A stretch of DNA of 64,000 nt, taken from the NCBI GenBank assembly GCA_028687935.1, contig JAQTZE010000009.1, forward strand, positions 1 through 64,000, given 5' to 3'. Positions 16,874 to 25,015 of the stretch are shown here, piece by piece; within the stretch, counting starts at the first letter, position 1, and each line of letters begins with the position of its first letter. The notes beneath the pieces were generated by a model. The model ran no database searches. It saw only the letters and a program-made list of their open reading frames with translations, and was not told the origin of the DNA. The translations under genes were made by a program, and so were the position numbers. Origin of the DNA: Sulfurimonas sp. (GTDB lineage: Bacteria; Campylobacterota; Campylobacteria; Campylobacterales; Sulfurimonadaceae).

Positions 16874-18936
16874 AGTCTCTCTACGAATGAGGCCAAAATG
16901 TCGCGTGTAGTACCTGCAAAATTTATTTTGAGTTTAAATTCGCGTCCTGATTTACCTATTCCTGTCACACGACCTGTTCCAAAAATCTTATGACGCACCA
17001 AATCACCCTTCTTAAACGCAGTGTTTTTTTGTACAATCAAAGAACCCGCACAAAGTCCTGCTTCATTGAAAAATCTGCTCTTTTGCAGATCACTTCTACG
17101 ACCTTTGTAAAATCGGCTGTCAACATGTGAGAGAGTGAGCGTATCTTTTGCTCTGGTGAAAGAGACATAGCCAAGACGTCTCTCCTCTTCTAGGTCACTT
17201 CCATCACCGACTAAAGGTAAAAAGCCCTCTTCTAGTCCTATAATAAAGACATGTTTAAACTCCAAACCTTTGGAAGCATGGATGCTCATCATGTAGATAC
17301 TTTCGCCCTCAACTTGGTCTTGTTCACTCTGAAGTGTCAACTCATTTAAAAACTCATCGATACTCGCCTCTGGTGCATTTTTGACAAAGTCACGCATAAG
17401 TCCGTAAAACTCATCCATGTTTAAGACTCTTTCACTCTCATCAGGTAAGCCTGCATAGATCTTTTTAAGCTCAAATGACTCTTCAAGCAGATCTATAAAA
17501 TCATATGTCGACTCATTGGCAACCTTTGCTGCATATTCTATTTTTTGCAAAAATTCTTTAAGTGTCACTGCGTTTTTCTTACGAACAATCGCTTCAAGTT
17601 CTTCATGAGAGGCATTTTTTATAAACTCATACATTGAAGAACCCTTCTCATGAGCTGCTAGTTCAAGCTTATCAACACTTGCTTTTCCAAGACCGCGTTT
17701 TGGTTTATTGACAATGCGCTTAAAAGAGAAGTCATCATGATGGTTTGTTATCACACGCAAATAAGAGATAAGATCTTTGACCTCAGATCTGTCATAAAAG
17801 CGTAGTCCTCCAACAAGTTTATACGCTACCCCTGCACGGTTAAGCCCCTCTTCTATAGAACGGCTTAAAACGTTTACGCGGTAAAGAATAGCGATATCAT
17901 TTGCACTCACTCCTGCTTCAAAAAGTCTTTTGATATTCATCGCTATCTTTCTTGCTTCTTCATTCTCATCTCCAGAGTTGAGGATAGCAACATCTTCTCC
18001 GCTTCCACGTGTAGCGACAAGTGTCTTGCCCAAACGCGAACGGTTATGTTCAATGAGTGCATTTGCAACTTTGAGTATCGGTTCTTTTGAACGATAGTTT
18101 TCTTCGAGCTTAAATACAGAAGTACCGGGGAAATCTTGGTCAAACTCCATAATATTGCGTATATGTGCCCCACGCCATCCATAAATACTCTGATCATCAT
18201 CCCCAACGACACAGATATTGTTATGCGTTTTACAAAGTATTTGAACGAGCTTTAGTTGTAGTTCGTTTGTATCTTGGTACTCATCGATCATGATGTACTG
18301 ATATTTTTGAGATGTCTGTTCGGCTAAGCTTGGATTTTCTTTGAGAAGTTTGTAGGTCAGTGCGATGAGATCATCAAAATCGACAAGATTGTTCTCATGC
18401 AGATAGGTCTCATACGCCTCATACACTTTTGCAATTTGTTGATAGTTAAAAAATTCCGCTTGCTTATAGGCATCATCAGGGCTTAAAAGAGAGTTTTTAT
18501 AGCGTGAAATTTCGCTTGCAATAAGTGGTGTTGCAAGTTCTGCGTTTATCTTTTTGATAATACGTTTTTTGTCATCACTATCAATGACTACAAAATTATT
18601 TTCGCGCCCTAAAAGGTGGATGTTAAATTTTAAAAAGAGGAGTCCAAATTTATGAAAAGTACATAAAAGCGGAGGATAGGCACTCTGTGTTATCATCACA
18701 GCAGAGCGCTCACGCATCTCTTTGGCTGCTTTGTTTGTAAAGGTAAGGGTAAGCGTGTTTGAAGCAGGTATTCCCACCTCTTCTATGAGATACGCAAGTC
18801 TCGATACAATGGTAGTTGTTTTGCCGCTTCCAGCACCTGCAAGTATCAAAACGGGGCCTTCTGTTTGCCTAACCGCACTTGCTTGAGATTCATTTAATCT
18901 GTCAAATATTTTTTTCATAACAACCACTATTTTCAT
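16870..18936 (-). CDS. uvrD: UvrD/PcrA-family DNA helicase
   Basis: A 688-residue superfamily 1A 3'-5' DNA helicase for nucleotide-excision and mismatch repair. Motif I is LAGAGSGKTTTIVSRLAYL, motif II YIMIDEYQDTNELQ, motif III VGDDDQSIYGWRGA, motif IV LEENYRS, and motif V MSIHASKGLEF. A C-terminal region (KGDLVRHKIFGTGRVTGIG) is the UvrD tudor-like segment. An internal Met at residue 7 (18918) is as good a start as the listed one; neither has a strong ribosome binding site. First gene of an eleven-gene run ending at 9723. Confidence 0.93.
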   Translation of the reverse strand: MKIVVVMKKIFDRLNESQASAVRQTEGPVLILAGAGSGKTTTIVSRLAYLIEEVGIPASNTLTLTFTNKAAKEMRERSAVMITQSAYPPLLCTFHKFGLLFLKFNIHLLGRENNFVVIDSDDKKRIIKKINAELATPLIASEISRYKNSLLSPDDAYKQAEFFNYQQIAKVYEAYETYLHENNLVDFDDLIALTYKLLKENPSLAEQTSQKYQYIMIDEYQDTNELQLKLVQILCKTHNNICVVGDDDQSIYGWRGAHIRNIMEFDQDFPGTSVFKLEENYRSKEPILKVANALIEHNRSRLGKTLVATRGSGEDVAILNSGDENEEARKIAMNIKRLFEAGVSANDIAILYRVNVLSRSIEEGLNRAGVAYKLVGGLRFYDRSEVKDLISYLRVITNHHDDFSFKRIVNKPKRGLGKASVDKLELAAHEKGSSMYEFIKNASHEELEAIVRKKNAVTLKEFLQKIEYAAKVANESTYDFIDLLEESFELKKIYAGLPDESERVLNMDEFYGLMRDFVKNAPEASIDEFLNELTLQSEQDQVEGESIYMMSIHASKGLEFKHVFIIGLEEGFLPLVGDGSDLEEERRLGYVSFTRAKDTLTLSHVDSRFYKGRRSDLQKSRFFNEAGLCAGSLIVQKNTAFKKGDLVRHKIFGTGRVTGIGKSGREFKLKINFAGTTRDILASFVERL

Positions 18937-19001
18937 ATCTATTTTCTTATCTAATTTTATTATAACCTAAAAGGGATAAATTATTACAAACCTATTGCAT
19001 T

Positions 19002-19024
19002 AATTATAATTATGAGTTATAATT
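19002..19024. promoter_or_regulatory. Candidate LysR operator between the UvrD-type helicase and the LysR gene
   Basis: A perfect inverted repeat AATTATAA-(7 nt)-TTATAATT lies about 30 nt upstream of the LysR gene and contains a T-N11-A half-site pair typical of LysR-type regulators. The right arm could also be a -10 element, so binding would autorepress. Both divergent genes could be affected. Confidence 0.5.
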
Positions 19025-19054
19025 TTATTATCAATATTACTTATAGGAATTATT

Positions 19055-19957
19055 ATGTTAAGAGATTTTGCTAAATTGCAGACGTTTTTGATGGTCGTAA
19101 AAGAAAAGAGTTTTTCTAAGGCTTCGGCAAAATTGGGCATTTCCCAACCAGCTGTAACCCAACAAATCAAATTTATCGAAGACTATCTTGACACCAGAAT
19201 TGTAGAGAGAAAGAAAAATGGTATCTTACTTACAAAAGAGGGAGAAGATCTTTTTAGAATAGCAACAAGACTTGACAAAGCTATCGCAAGTAGTGAAAAA
19301 GAGCTTTTAAAGATAATCAATAAAGAGTTCACTTTTGTAATGGGTGCCTCTTTTTCTATAGGAAACTATATCCTTCCAAATTATCTTGGTGAAATCAAAA
19401 AACGCATAGACAATGAAGTCTATATGCTTGTAGGACTCTCTACAGATATGATCGATGCACTAGAAGATAAAAAAATCGATATCGCTCTTATAGAGTCTCC
19501 TGAATTTAGAGATGGTATCATTTATAGAGAATGGGTTGAAGATGAACTTGTAGTATTTTCAAATCAACCACTCAAAAAACATTTAAACGCAGATGATCTT
19601 TTTGAATTTGACTGGATTTGCCGTGATGAGAACTCACACACGAGAAAGCTAACGTCAGAAGTATTTGAAGAGATGGGTGTTCAGTGCAGTAACTTTAATG
19701 TAATCGCTGTTTTAAGCAGTCCGACTTCTATCAAAGAATCTATTATGCATGCAGATAAAAACGCAGCAAGACCGCTTGTATCAATCATGTCTCGCCACGT
19801 AATAGAGTCAGAAGTAAACTCTGGTAAACTCTTTGAAGCAAGACTCAAAAACTATAAAATAGATAGAAAATTTTATATTGCCTATAGCAAAGAGAAAAAA
19901 CATGATGCCTTTGTTGACAATGTTGTCAACTATCTTTTAACAATCTCTAAAGTTTAA
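19055..19957 (+). CDS. LysR-family transcriptional regulator
   Basis: A 300-residue regulator, the only plus-strand gene in the first 39 kb. The N-terminal winged helix (residues 5-65) includes FLMVVKEKSFSKASAKLGISQPAVTQQIKFIE. A type 2 periplasmic-binding-like effector domain follows from about residue 90. TAGGAATT lies before the ATG. It is divergent from the UvrD-type helicase gene and has no obvious metabolic partner beside it, so the effector and regulon are unknown. Its stop codon is inside a hairpin. Confidence 0.9.
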   Translation: MLRDFAKLQTFLMVVKEKSFSKASAKLGISQPAVTQQIKFIEDYLDTRIVERKKNGILLTKEGEDLFRIATRLDKAIASSEKELLKIINKEFTFVMGASFSIGNYILPNYLGEIKKRIDNEVYMLVGLSTDMIDALEDKKIDIALIESPEFRDGIIYREWVEDELVVFSNQPLKKHLNADDLFEFDWICRDENSHTRKLTSEVFEEMGVQCSNFNVIAVLSSPTSIKESIMHADKNAARPLVSIMSRHVIESEVNSGKLFEARLKNYKIDRKFYIAYSKEKKHDAFVDNVVNYLLTISKV

Positions 19958-19979
19958 AACTTTTCTCTCTCTTGAGAGA
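19949..19979. terminator. Bidirectional terminator between the LysR gene and the SspB-like gene
   Basis: Two small hairpins lie back to back: AAAGTTT-A-AAACTTT (19949-19963, containing the LysR TAA stop) and TCTCTC-TT-GAGAGA (19966-19979). The flanking genes converge here. Confidence 0.5.
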
Positions 19980-19989
19980 TAAAGTCTAT

Positions 19990-20448
19990 CTATTTTAAAA
20001 ACTTTTTATTCTCTGGATTGGATAAAAATACATCCATAGAGTTTTTCACTCCACCCTCATTTGAGACTTTTACTACTACAGTTTTTTCTTTTTTGTAACT
20101 TGCTAAGTTTATCAGTAGCGGCGTTTCATCAACGATTACCTGCATAATACTTAAAAGCGGTACACTCACTACACTTCCAAAGTTATCAGCACCAAAACCT
20201 GCTTCAAAGATAAGAAATTCATCTTCGATTCGAGCTGTCTCAAAAGTATAACCAGCCAAAAAGAAAAGTGTTAATGAACGAAATTCAGACGCAATACTCT
20301 CTGGCAAGATCGGATCAAAGTCCACATTATCGACTTTACACAATATCCCAAAGTTTTGTTCCTGCTCAAAAAAATGAATAATCAACTCTTGAATATGTCG
20401 CTTCATCATGGAAGCAAAATTTTTATTCTCTATAAGATGTTCTAACAA
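19990..20448 (-). CDS. Conserved small protein, possible SspB-like ClpXP adaptor
   Basis: A 152-residue acidic cytoplasmic protein without signal or TM segment. By eye it follows the plan of SspB, the adaptor that hands SsrA-tagged proteins to ClpXP. There is an N-terminal helix ending in HFFEQEQNFGILCKVDN, a central LTLFFLAGYTFETARI strand pair, and LIFEAGFGADNFGSVVSVPLLSIMQVI. The last resembles the FNARFGG...VSVPLAAVLAI stretch of the E. coli protein. A short tail rather than a long acidic linker with a ClpX-binding end is seen, which weakens the case. Last gene of the run from the diguanylate cyclase. Otherwise a conserved protein of unknown function. Confidence 0.6.
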   Translation of the reverse strand: MLEHLIENKNFASMMKRHIQELIIHFFEQEQNFGILCKVDNVDFDPILPESIASEFRSLTLFFLAGYTFETARIEDEFLIFEAGFGADNFGSVVSVPLLSIMQVIVDETPLLINLASYKKEKTVVVKVSNEGGVKNSMDVFLSNPENKKFLK

Positions 20449-21032
20449 ATAATTTCCCCTGCGTTTTCTTGCGTTATTATATCAAATTCTATCATTGCAT
20501 TCATAAGTGCAATGCCACTATAGTTTTTTAAATCCTCTACTGCGATATCTCTCGCAAAAAGTTTTCCCTCATCAAGGAGTCTCGCACGTGTTGTTCCTTC
20601 TAAAAGAGGCTTTTTTGGTGTGTACCAGATACCCTCGGACTCAAACGCAATATTTGCGATAGAGGTGTCACTCACAAGGCCATTACGAACAATAAGTACA
20701 TCATCACACTCACTGCGTTTTGCAAACAGAGCATCTAACTGCGTTCTATCTGTAGACTTGAAAGAATATACGATGGCATCATCTACTACAAGCTTTAATC
20801 TTTGTATAGCTCGCTTCTCATACGGATAGTAGGCTACTTCAATAGAATCTGCATCATAGACAAGTTTGCATCGAAAAAAGCCTTTCGATGGAGCGCAAAT
20901 ATACGCTCTCAGATCTTCAAACGCAGTAAGTCCAAAAGATTTAAGTACAGATTCATAGCGCCTTTGATGGTATTCAAGCGAGAAGATTTGACCATCAACT
21001 ATTTTGATGGTTTCAAAAAACTTACTCTTCAC
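20442..21032 (-). CDS. Class IV aminotransferase-like protein (PabC type)
   Basis: A PLP-dependent fold-type IV enzyme of about 196 residues, most like aminodeoxychorismate lyase, which forms p-aminobenzoate for folate. The expected PLP lysine is in VYSFKSTDRTQ. Further signatures are DDVLIVRNGLVSDTSIANIAF and WYTPKKPLLEGTTRARLL, ending in ALMNAMIEFD. I chose the GTG at 21032, just before FFETIKIVDG, where the family begins. An upstream ATG at 21071 would add 13 residues and lie inside cysK. Either way the gene overlaps the cysK stop. A general branched-chain/D-amino-acid aminotransferase is less likely given the short length. Confidence 0.75.
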   Translation of the reverse strand: MKSKFFETIKIVDGQIFSLEYHQRRYESVLKSFGLTAFEDLRAYICAPSKGFFRCKLVYDADSIEVAYYPYEKRAIQRLKLVVDDAIVYSFKSTDRTQLDALFAKRSECDDVLIVRNGLVSDTSIANIAFESEGIWYTPKKPLLEGTTRARLLDEGKLFARDIAVEDLKNYSGIALMNAMIEFDIITQENAGEIIC

Positions 21033-21948
21033 TAAAGAGTGCTGTACTGAGATATCTCTCACCTGTATCACATAAAATTGTCACGAGTATTTTTCCCTGA
21101 AACTCAGCTCTTGATGCTATCTGCATCGTTGCCCAGACATTTGCACCCGCAGAGATACCAACAAGCAGACCCTCTTTTTTCGCCAACATTTTTGCTGTTG
21201 CAATCGCATCTTCGTTGCTTACCTTAATAACTTCGCTATAAACAGTTGTGTCGAGAATATCAGGAATAAAGCCCGCGCCAATACCTTGAATCATATGCGC
21301 TCCAGCTGCTTCACCTGATAATACAGCAGAAGCAGTCGGTTCAACCGCAAAGATAGCGATATGAGAAACTTCCTCTCTTAAAACGCGAGAAGTGCCCGTA
21401 AGTGTCCCTCCAGTTCCAACAGCCGCCACAAATGCATCTATATTATTTTCTGTATCTCTTAAGATCTCTTTTGCAGTTGTGAGTCTATGTATCTCAGGAT
21501 TTGAGCTGTTTTGAAATTGTTGCAAGATTATGCTGTTCGCTATCTCTTTTTGCAGCTCTTCTGCCTTTGCGATAGCTCCACCCATACCTTTTGCCGCAGG
21601 AGTGAGCACAAGTGTTGCTCCGAGTGCTTTGAGTAGGTTACGTCTCTCTATACTCATTGATTCTGGCATAGTCAAAATTAGCTTCAAATTTTGTGCTGCA
21701 CAATTCGCAGCGAGCGCTATCCCTGTATTACCGCTTGTCGGCTCAATAATAGTAGTACCCTCTTTTATAAGTCCAGCTTCTTGTGCCCGTCTGATCATAT
21801 TAAAGCCGATTCTGTCTTTTACAGAGCTTGTCGGGTTCATAAACTCACATTTTCCAAGTATTGTTGCGCCACTCAAAGCAGAGGGAGTATTAAGTCTCAC
21901 TAGCGGGGTATTTCCTATAAGTTCTGTAATATTATTTGCTATCTTCAT
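21022..21948 (-). CDS. cysK: Cysteine synthase (O-acetylserine sulfhydrylase)
   Basis: A 308-residue PLP enzyme making cysteine from O-acetylserine and sulfide. The PLP lysine is in EFMNPTSSVKDRIG, the substrate loop is EPTSGNTGIALA, and the phosphate loop is AVGTGGTLTG. Length matches CysK. It overlaps the phosphatase gene by 4 nt and the aminotransferase gene at its 3' end. CysK versus CysM cannot be fixed by eye. Confidence 0.93.
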   Translation of the reverse strand: MKIANNITELIGNTPLVRLNTPSALSGATILGKCEFMNPTSSVKDRIGFNMIRRAQEAGLIKEGTTIIEPTSGNTGIALAANCAAQNLKLILTMPESMSIERRNLLKALGATLVLTPAAKGMGGAIAKAEELQKEIANSIILQQFQNSSNPEIHRLTTAKEILRDTENNIDAFVAAVGTGGTLTGTSRVLREEVSHIAIFAVEPTASAVLSGEAAGAHMIQGIGAGFIPDILDTTVYSEVIKVSNEDAIATAKMLAKKEGLLVGISAGANVWATMQIASRAEFQGKILVTILCDTGERYLSTALFSEE

Positions 21949-22403
21949 CCACTATCCTTTGTATACGATTTTACACTAAAAAGAGTATTCACACAACTCT
22001 CTATCATCTTGTATACCTCGTCAAAACCATCAAAGCCATCAAAAAAATAAGGATCTGGTACATCCTTACCCCCGTAACCATAATCACCGAGTTTCACAAG
22101 ATTTGTAGCACCCAATCTTTTTAAATCCTGATAATTACTCTCATCCAAAGCTACAATGAGATCAAAAGAGGTGAAATCTTCTCTTTTGACTTCTCTTGCT
22201 CGAAGATCTGCAATATCTATTCCATACTTTGCTGCAACTCGAACTGAATTGGCGCAAGGAGGCTCACCAACATGCCAAGCTCCAGTTCCTGCAGAATCTA
22301 TCTTTAAATCCATAACATTTGCAAACGCAAGATGTTTTGCATACCCTTCAGCTAGAGGTGAACGACAAATATTACCTAGACATACAAATAAAACTGACTT
22401 CAT
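21945..22403 (-). CDS. Low-molecular-weight protein tyrosine phosphatase family protein
   Basis: A 152-residue protein with the P-loop VCLGNICRSPLAEG (nucleophile Cys, Arg, Ser) at residues 7-20 and the general acid Asp in VPDPYFFDGFDGFDEVY. All catalytic residues are present. Substrate is unknown; in other bacteria such enzymes act on tyrosine-phosphorylated envelope proteins or are close to arsenate reductases. It lies 4 nt after the diguanylate cyclase gene and overlaps cysK. Confidence 0.92.
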   Translation of the reverse strand: MKSVLFVCLGNICRSPLAEGYAKHLAFANVMDLKIDSAGTGAWHVGEPPCANSVRVAAKYGIDIADLRAREVKREDFTSFDLIVALDESNYQDLKRLGATNLVKLGDYGYGGKDVPDPYFFDGFDGFDEVYKMIESCVNTLFSVKSYTKDSG

Positions 22404-22407
22404 TTTT

Positions 22408-24234
22408 TTAAAACTCTATTGCGTTTCTACCGCTTTTTTTTGCAGCATACATCTTATCATCAGCAAGTGTATACATTTTATCCCATTCGACAAGAATATC
22501 ATGTCTTAAAGTTACGACACCAAAAGATGCTGTAACAATCTTCAGAGCAGAGTTATTTTCATGCTTAATGCCAAGCTTCAAAATATTTTGTCTTACATTT
22601 TCTACAACAATTTTTGCATCACTCTCATTTGTGTTTTTATATAAAAGTGCAAATTCTTCCCCACCTAATCGGAAACAATAATCATCCGGACGTTTTAAAG
22701 AATTTTTCAGTGTATGTGCAACATCAATCAGAGTATTGTCGCCTTCCATATGTCCATAGGTGTCATTATATTCTTTAAAATGGTCAATATCTAAAACGAC
22801 AAGAGTAAGAAAACCACCATCACGCTTGACAGAATTTATTATGCGTGGTAACACATCATTGAAATATCTTCTATTATATATATGCGTAAGACCATCTGTG
22901 ATCATCAACTCTTCATTGATCTTTTTTTCTGTAATATTATGCATGACTGTGTCATAGCCAACAATTTTATTATTTTTAAATTTTGGTTGAATATTTGCAT
23001 CAACCCAAAAAGTATACCCATCTTGTTTTTGTTGCTTTATCTCACCGCTCCAATAGAATTTACTTTTAAGAGCCTCCAATAGTATGTTGTACTCATTTCT
23101 TGAGATATCTGTGTGTAAGAGTGATTTGATATTTATGCCAAGTAACTCTTCTTTAGAAAATTTACTTAAATCACAAAATGCGTCGCTTACCTCGTTGATA
23201 CTACCATAGAGATCTGTAGAGAGTGTTATAAGATTATTATCAATTAAATTCTTGTACTGAGTTACATCACCATAATTACTCTCAAGTTTTTTAATGCTCT
23301 TGTTAAAACCAATGTTGACAAGTATCAGAGTGATAATAAGTGCAAACGCAAGTAATAAGGCTATATTATTGAGATCTTTTTCTGACTCAAGAAGCTCTTT
23401 TGTTATATTTTTTGCAAAAACAATTTTTGCTAATAAATTTTCATCTTTATCTGTAATATTGAAAGCATATGTGCTATATATTTCATTAAAATTTACTTTA
23501 ATTTTTTTTATACTATCAAAGCTCTCTATATTGATGATACTACTCAGAAGTTTTGAGCTGTCAAGAATATTATAGACAAGAGAAAAACCATCAGCACTTA
23601 CACCATCTTGCGTATGAAAATTTTGATTTTTGACAAATAAAACACCTTCAACGCCATAGTATTCATCCATTTGATTGAGAATATATTCAACTTGAATTGA
23701 AAACTCAATCGCACCTATATATTTTTCATTATTAAATATAGGCCGAATTATTCTAAAAGCCAAAACATTCTCAAAAACTTCAAATCCACTAAACTGCTTT
23801 TTTTCTTTCTGCACTTCTTGCAAGAGTCTAAAAGTTTTCCCTGCGTTTATTACATCTGCGTTTTTATCATTCATCTTCAGTAGCAAGTGGCCATCTTGCG
23901 TATAAAAATTCATGCTTATAAAATTTAAATTTTCACTCTTTAGTATTTCATATCTTCCTAAAGAGAGTTGATACAGTTTCTTCGCATCATTTGCCAAGAG
24001 GGTTTCTCTCACTCCGTTGGAATTTATATTTGCATTGATTCTATTTGTATAAAATTCTATCTCTTTATTGATGAGTTTATTGTGCATAGATTTTATATTC
24101 TCAAAATTTTCTAATTCTAAAAGTTTTAATCTATGTTGCGTTTGTGTATAGACAATAGTTAAAAAGATACCTGAAAATATAATAAAAATAGAAGAGATGA
24201 AAAGGAGTGTCTGATTTTTAATACTTATATTCAT
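22408..24234 (-). CDS. Membrane diguanylate cyclase with extracytoplasmic sensor and PAS domain
   Basis: About 608 residues from the ATG at 24234, chosen because GGGAG stands 8 nt before it; an upstream ATG at 24276 has no such site. Order: TM1 (about 5-30), periplasmic Cache-like sensor (about 35-290), TM2 (IALLLAFALIITLILVNIG), PAS (about 330-440, NITEKK end), and a GGDEF domain. The active loop is FRLGGEEFALLY, with a complete RxxD inhibitory site (RPDD) at the right distance, so it should make c-di-GMP under product inhibition. The signal is unknown. Confidence 0.92.
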   Translation of the reverse strand: MNISIKNQTLLFISSIFIIFSGIFLTIVYTQTQHRLKLLELENFENIKSMHNKLINKEIEFYTNRINANINSNGVRETLLANDAKKLYQLSLGRYEILKSENLNFISMNFYTQDGHLLLKMNDKNADVINAGKTFRLLQEVQKEKKQFSGFEVFENVLAFRIIRPIFNNEKYIGAIEFSIQVEYILNQMDEYYGVEGVLFVKNQNFHTQDGVSADGFSLVYNILDSSKLLSSIINIESFDSIKKIKVNFNEIYSTYAFNITDKDENLLAKIVFAKNITKELLESEKDLNNIALLLAFALIITLILVNIGFNKSIKKLESNYGDVTQYKNLIDNNLITLSTDLYGSINEVSDAFCDLSKFSKEELLGINIKSLLHTDISRNEYNILLEALKSKFYWSGEIKQQKQDGYTFWVDANIQPKFKNNKIVGYDTVMHNITEKKINEELMITDGLTHIYNRRYFNDVLPRIINSVKRDGGFLTLVVLDIDHFKEYNDTYGHMEGDNTLIDVAHTLKNSLKRPDDYCFRLGGEEFALLYKNTNESDAKIVVENVRQNILKLGIKHENNSALKIVTASFGVVTLRHDILVEWDKMYTLADDKMYAAKKSGRNAIEF

Positions 24235-24410
24235 ACACATCACTCCCAAAAGATTAAAAACAGTAATATATAACATTTCTCAAAAAAATATCACATACTT
24301 AATTATGTTGATTATAGTACGTTTTTGTAAAAAAAGATATAAGTTGACGAAGAAATATAATATTTATAGAAGATGGGCTAAGTTGATAATTTTTGATTGA
24401 AGAAAAAAGA

Positions 24411-24495
24411 TGGTGCGGCCGGGGAGATTTGAACTCCCACACCCGTAAGGCACTACCACCTCAAGGTAGCGTGTCTACCGTTCCACCACGGCCGC
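24411..24495 (-). tRNA. tRNA-Leu (anticodon GAG)
   Basis: Read on the minus strand it folds as a class II tRNA. The acceptor stem GCGGCCG pairs with CGGCCGC, the D-loop has GGUAGACAC, and the anticodon arm CUACCUUGAGGUGGUAG carries GAG. A short variable arm and the T-arm GGGAGUUCAAAUCUCCC follow. The discriminator is A and CCA is encoded (24411-24413). It lies 62 nt after atpE on the same strand. A TTGACA-like stretch 15 nt upstream could be a -35 element. Confidence 0.95.
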
Positions 24496-24521
24496 ATATG
24501 TTTAAAAAAGGTGTCAAGGGT

Positions 24522-24540
24522 GCCAATCTAAAAGATTGGC
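24522..24540 (-). terminator. Hairpin between atpE and tRNA-Leu
   Basis: An 8-bp perfect stem (GCCAATCT with AGATTGGC, 3-nt loop) lies 18 nt past the atpE stop. A U-run follows only after about 13 nt, so it may be a terminator or a processing stem for an atpE-tRNA transcript. Confidence 0.55.
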
Positions 24541-24557
24541 GGGGTTTACTTTGGTTA

Positions 24558-24872
24558 TTAACCTAAGTATGGGTTTGCGTAAAGTGCTATAAGAGCAATT
24601 ACAAGTGCATAGATAACTTGTGCTTCGATCATCGCAAGAGCGATAAACATCGTAGTCATAAGTTTAGCACCTAAGCCTGGGTTACGTGCAGTACCAGCAA
24701 TAGTTGCAGCAGCAGTATGACCCATACCGATAGCTCCACCTAATGCAGCAAGACCAAGACCAAGGCCAGCAGCGATCATTGAGTATGCTTTAAGAGTTTG
24801 GTTTGCAACATCACCATCATTAGCGAATGCAGCAACAGTTAATGCAAGCATTAAAAAAAGTATTTTTTTCAT
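24558..24872 (-). CDS. atpE: ATP synthase F0 subunit c
   Basis: This 104-residue proteolipid forms the rotor ring of F1F0-ATP synthase. The two TM helices are AAGLGLGLAALGGAIGMG (after which comes the polar loop GTARNPGLGAKL) and the second helix with the ion-binding Glu in ALAMIEAQVIYALV. It has an N-terminal signal-like extension (residues 1-17), as usual in Campylobacterota. It stands apart from the other atp genes, next to pnp, as I recall for H. pylori. Confidence 0.96.
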   Translation of the reverse strand: MKKILFLMLALTVAAFANDGDVANQTLKAYSMIAAGLGLGLAALGGAIGMGHTAAATIAGTARNPGLGAKLMTTMFIALAMIEAQVIYALVIALIALYANPYLG

Positions 24873-25015
24873 GTATATCTCCTGAAATTATTACAAAAAC
24901 TTTCGGATAGCGTAACCCCATCTTGCAATGAAGCAACCCAAACATAAATGCTCAGATTTCCCTACTAGAAATTGATGTCGAAGTATAGTGAACTTGTTCT
25001 AAATTTTAGTTTAAA

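Noticed and set aside
24405-24500. A possible pseudo-tRNA
   Set aside because: All stems of tRNA-Leu pair, the anticodon is GAG and CCA is encoded, so it is a functional tRNA.
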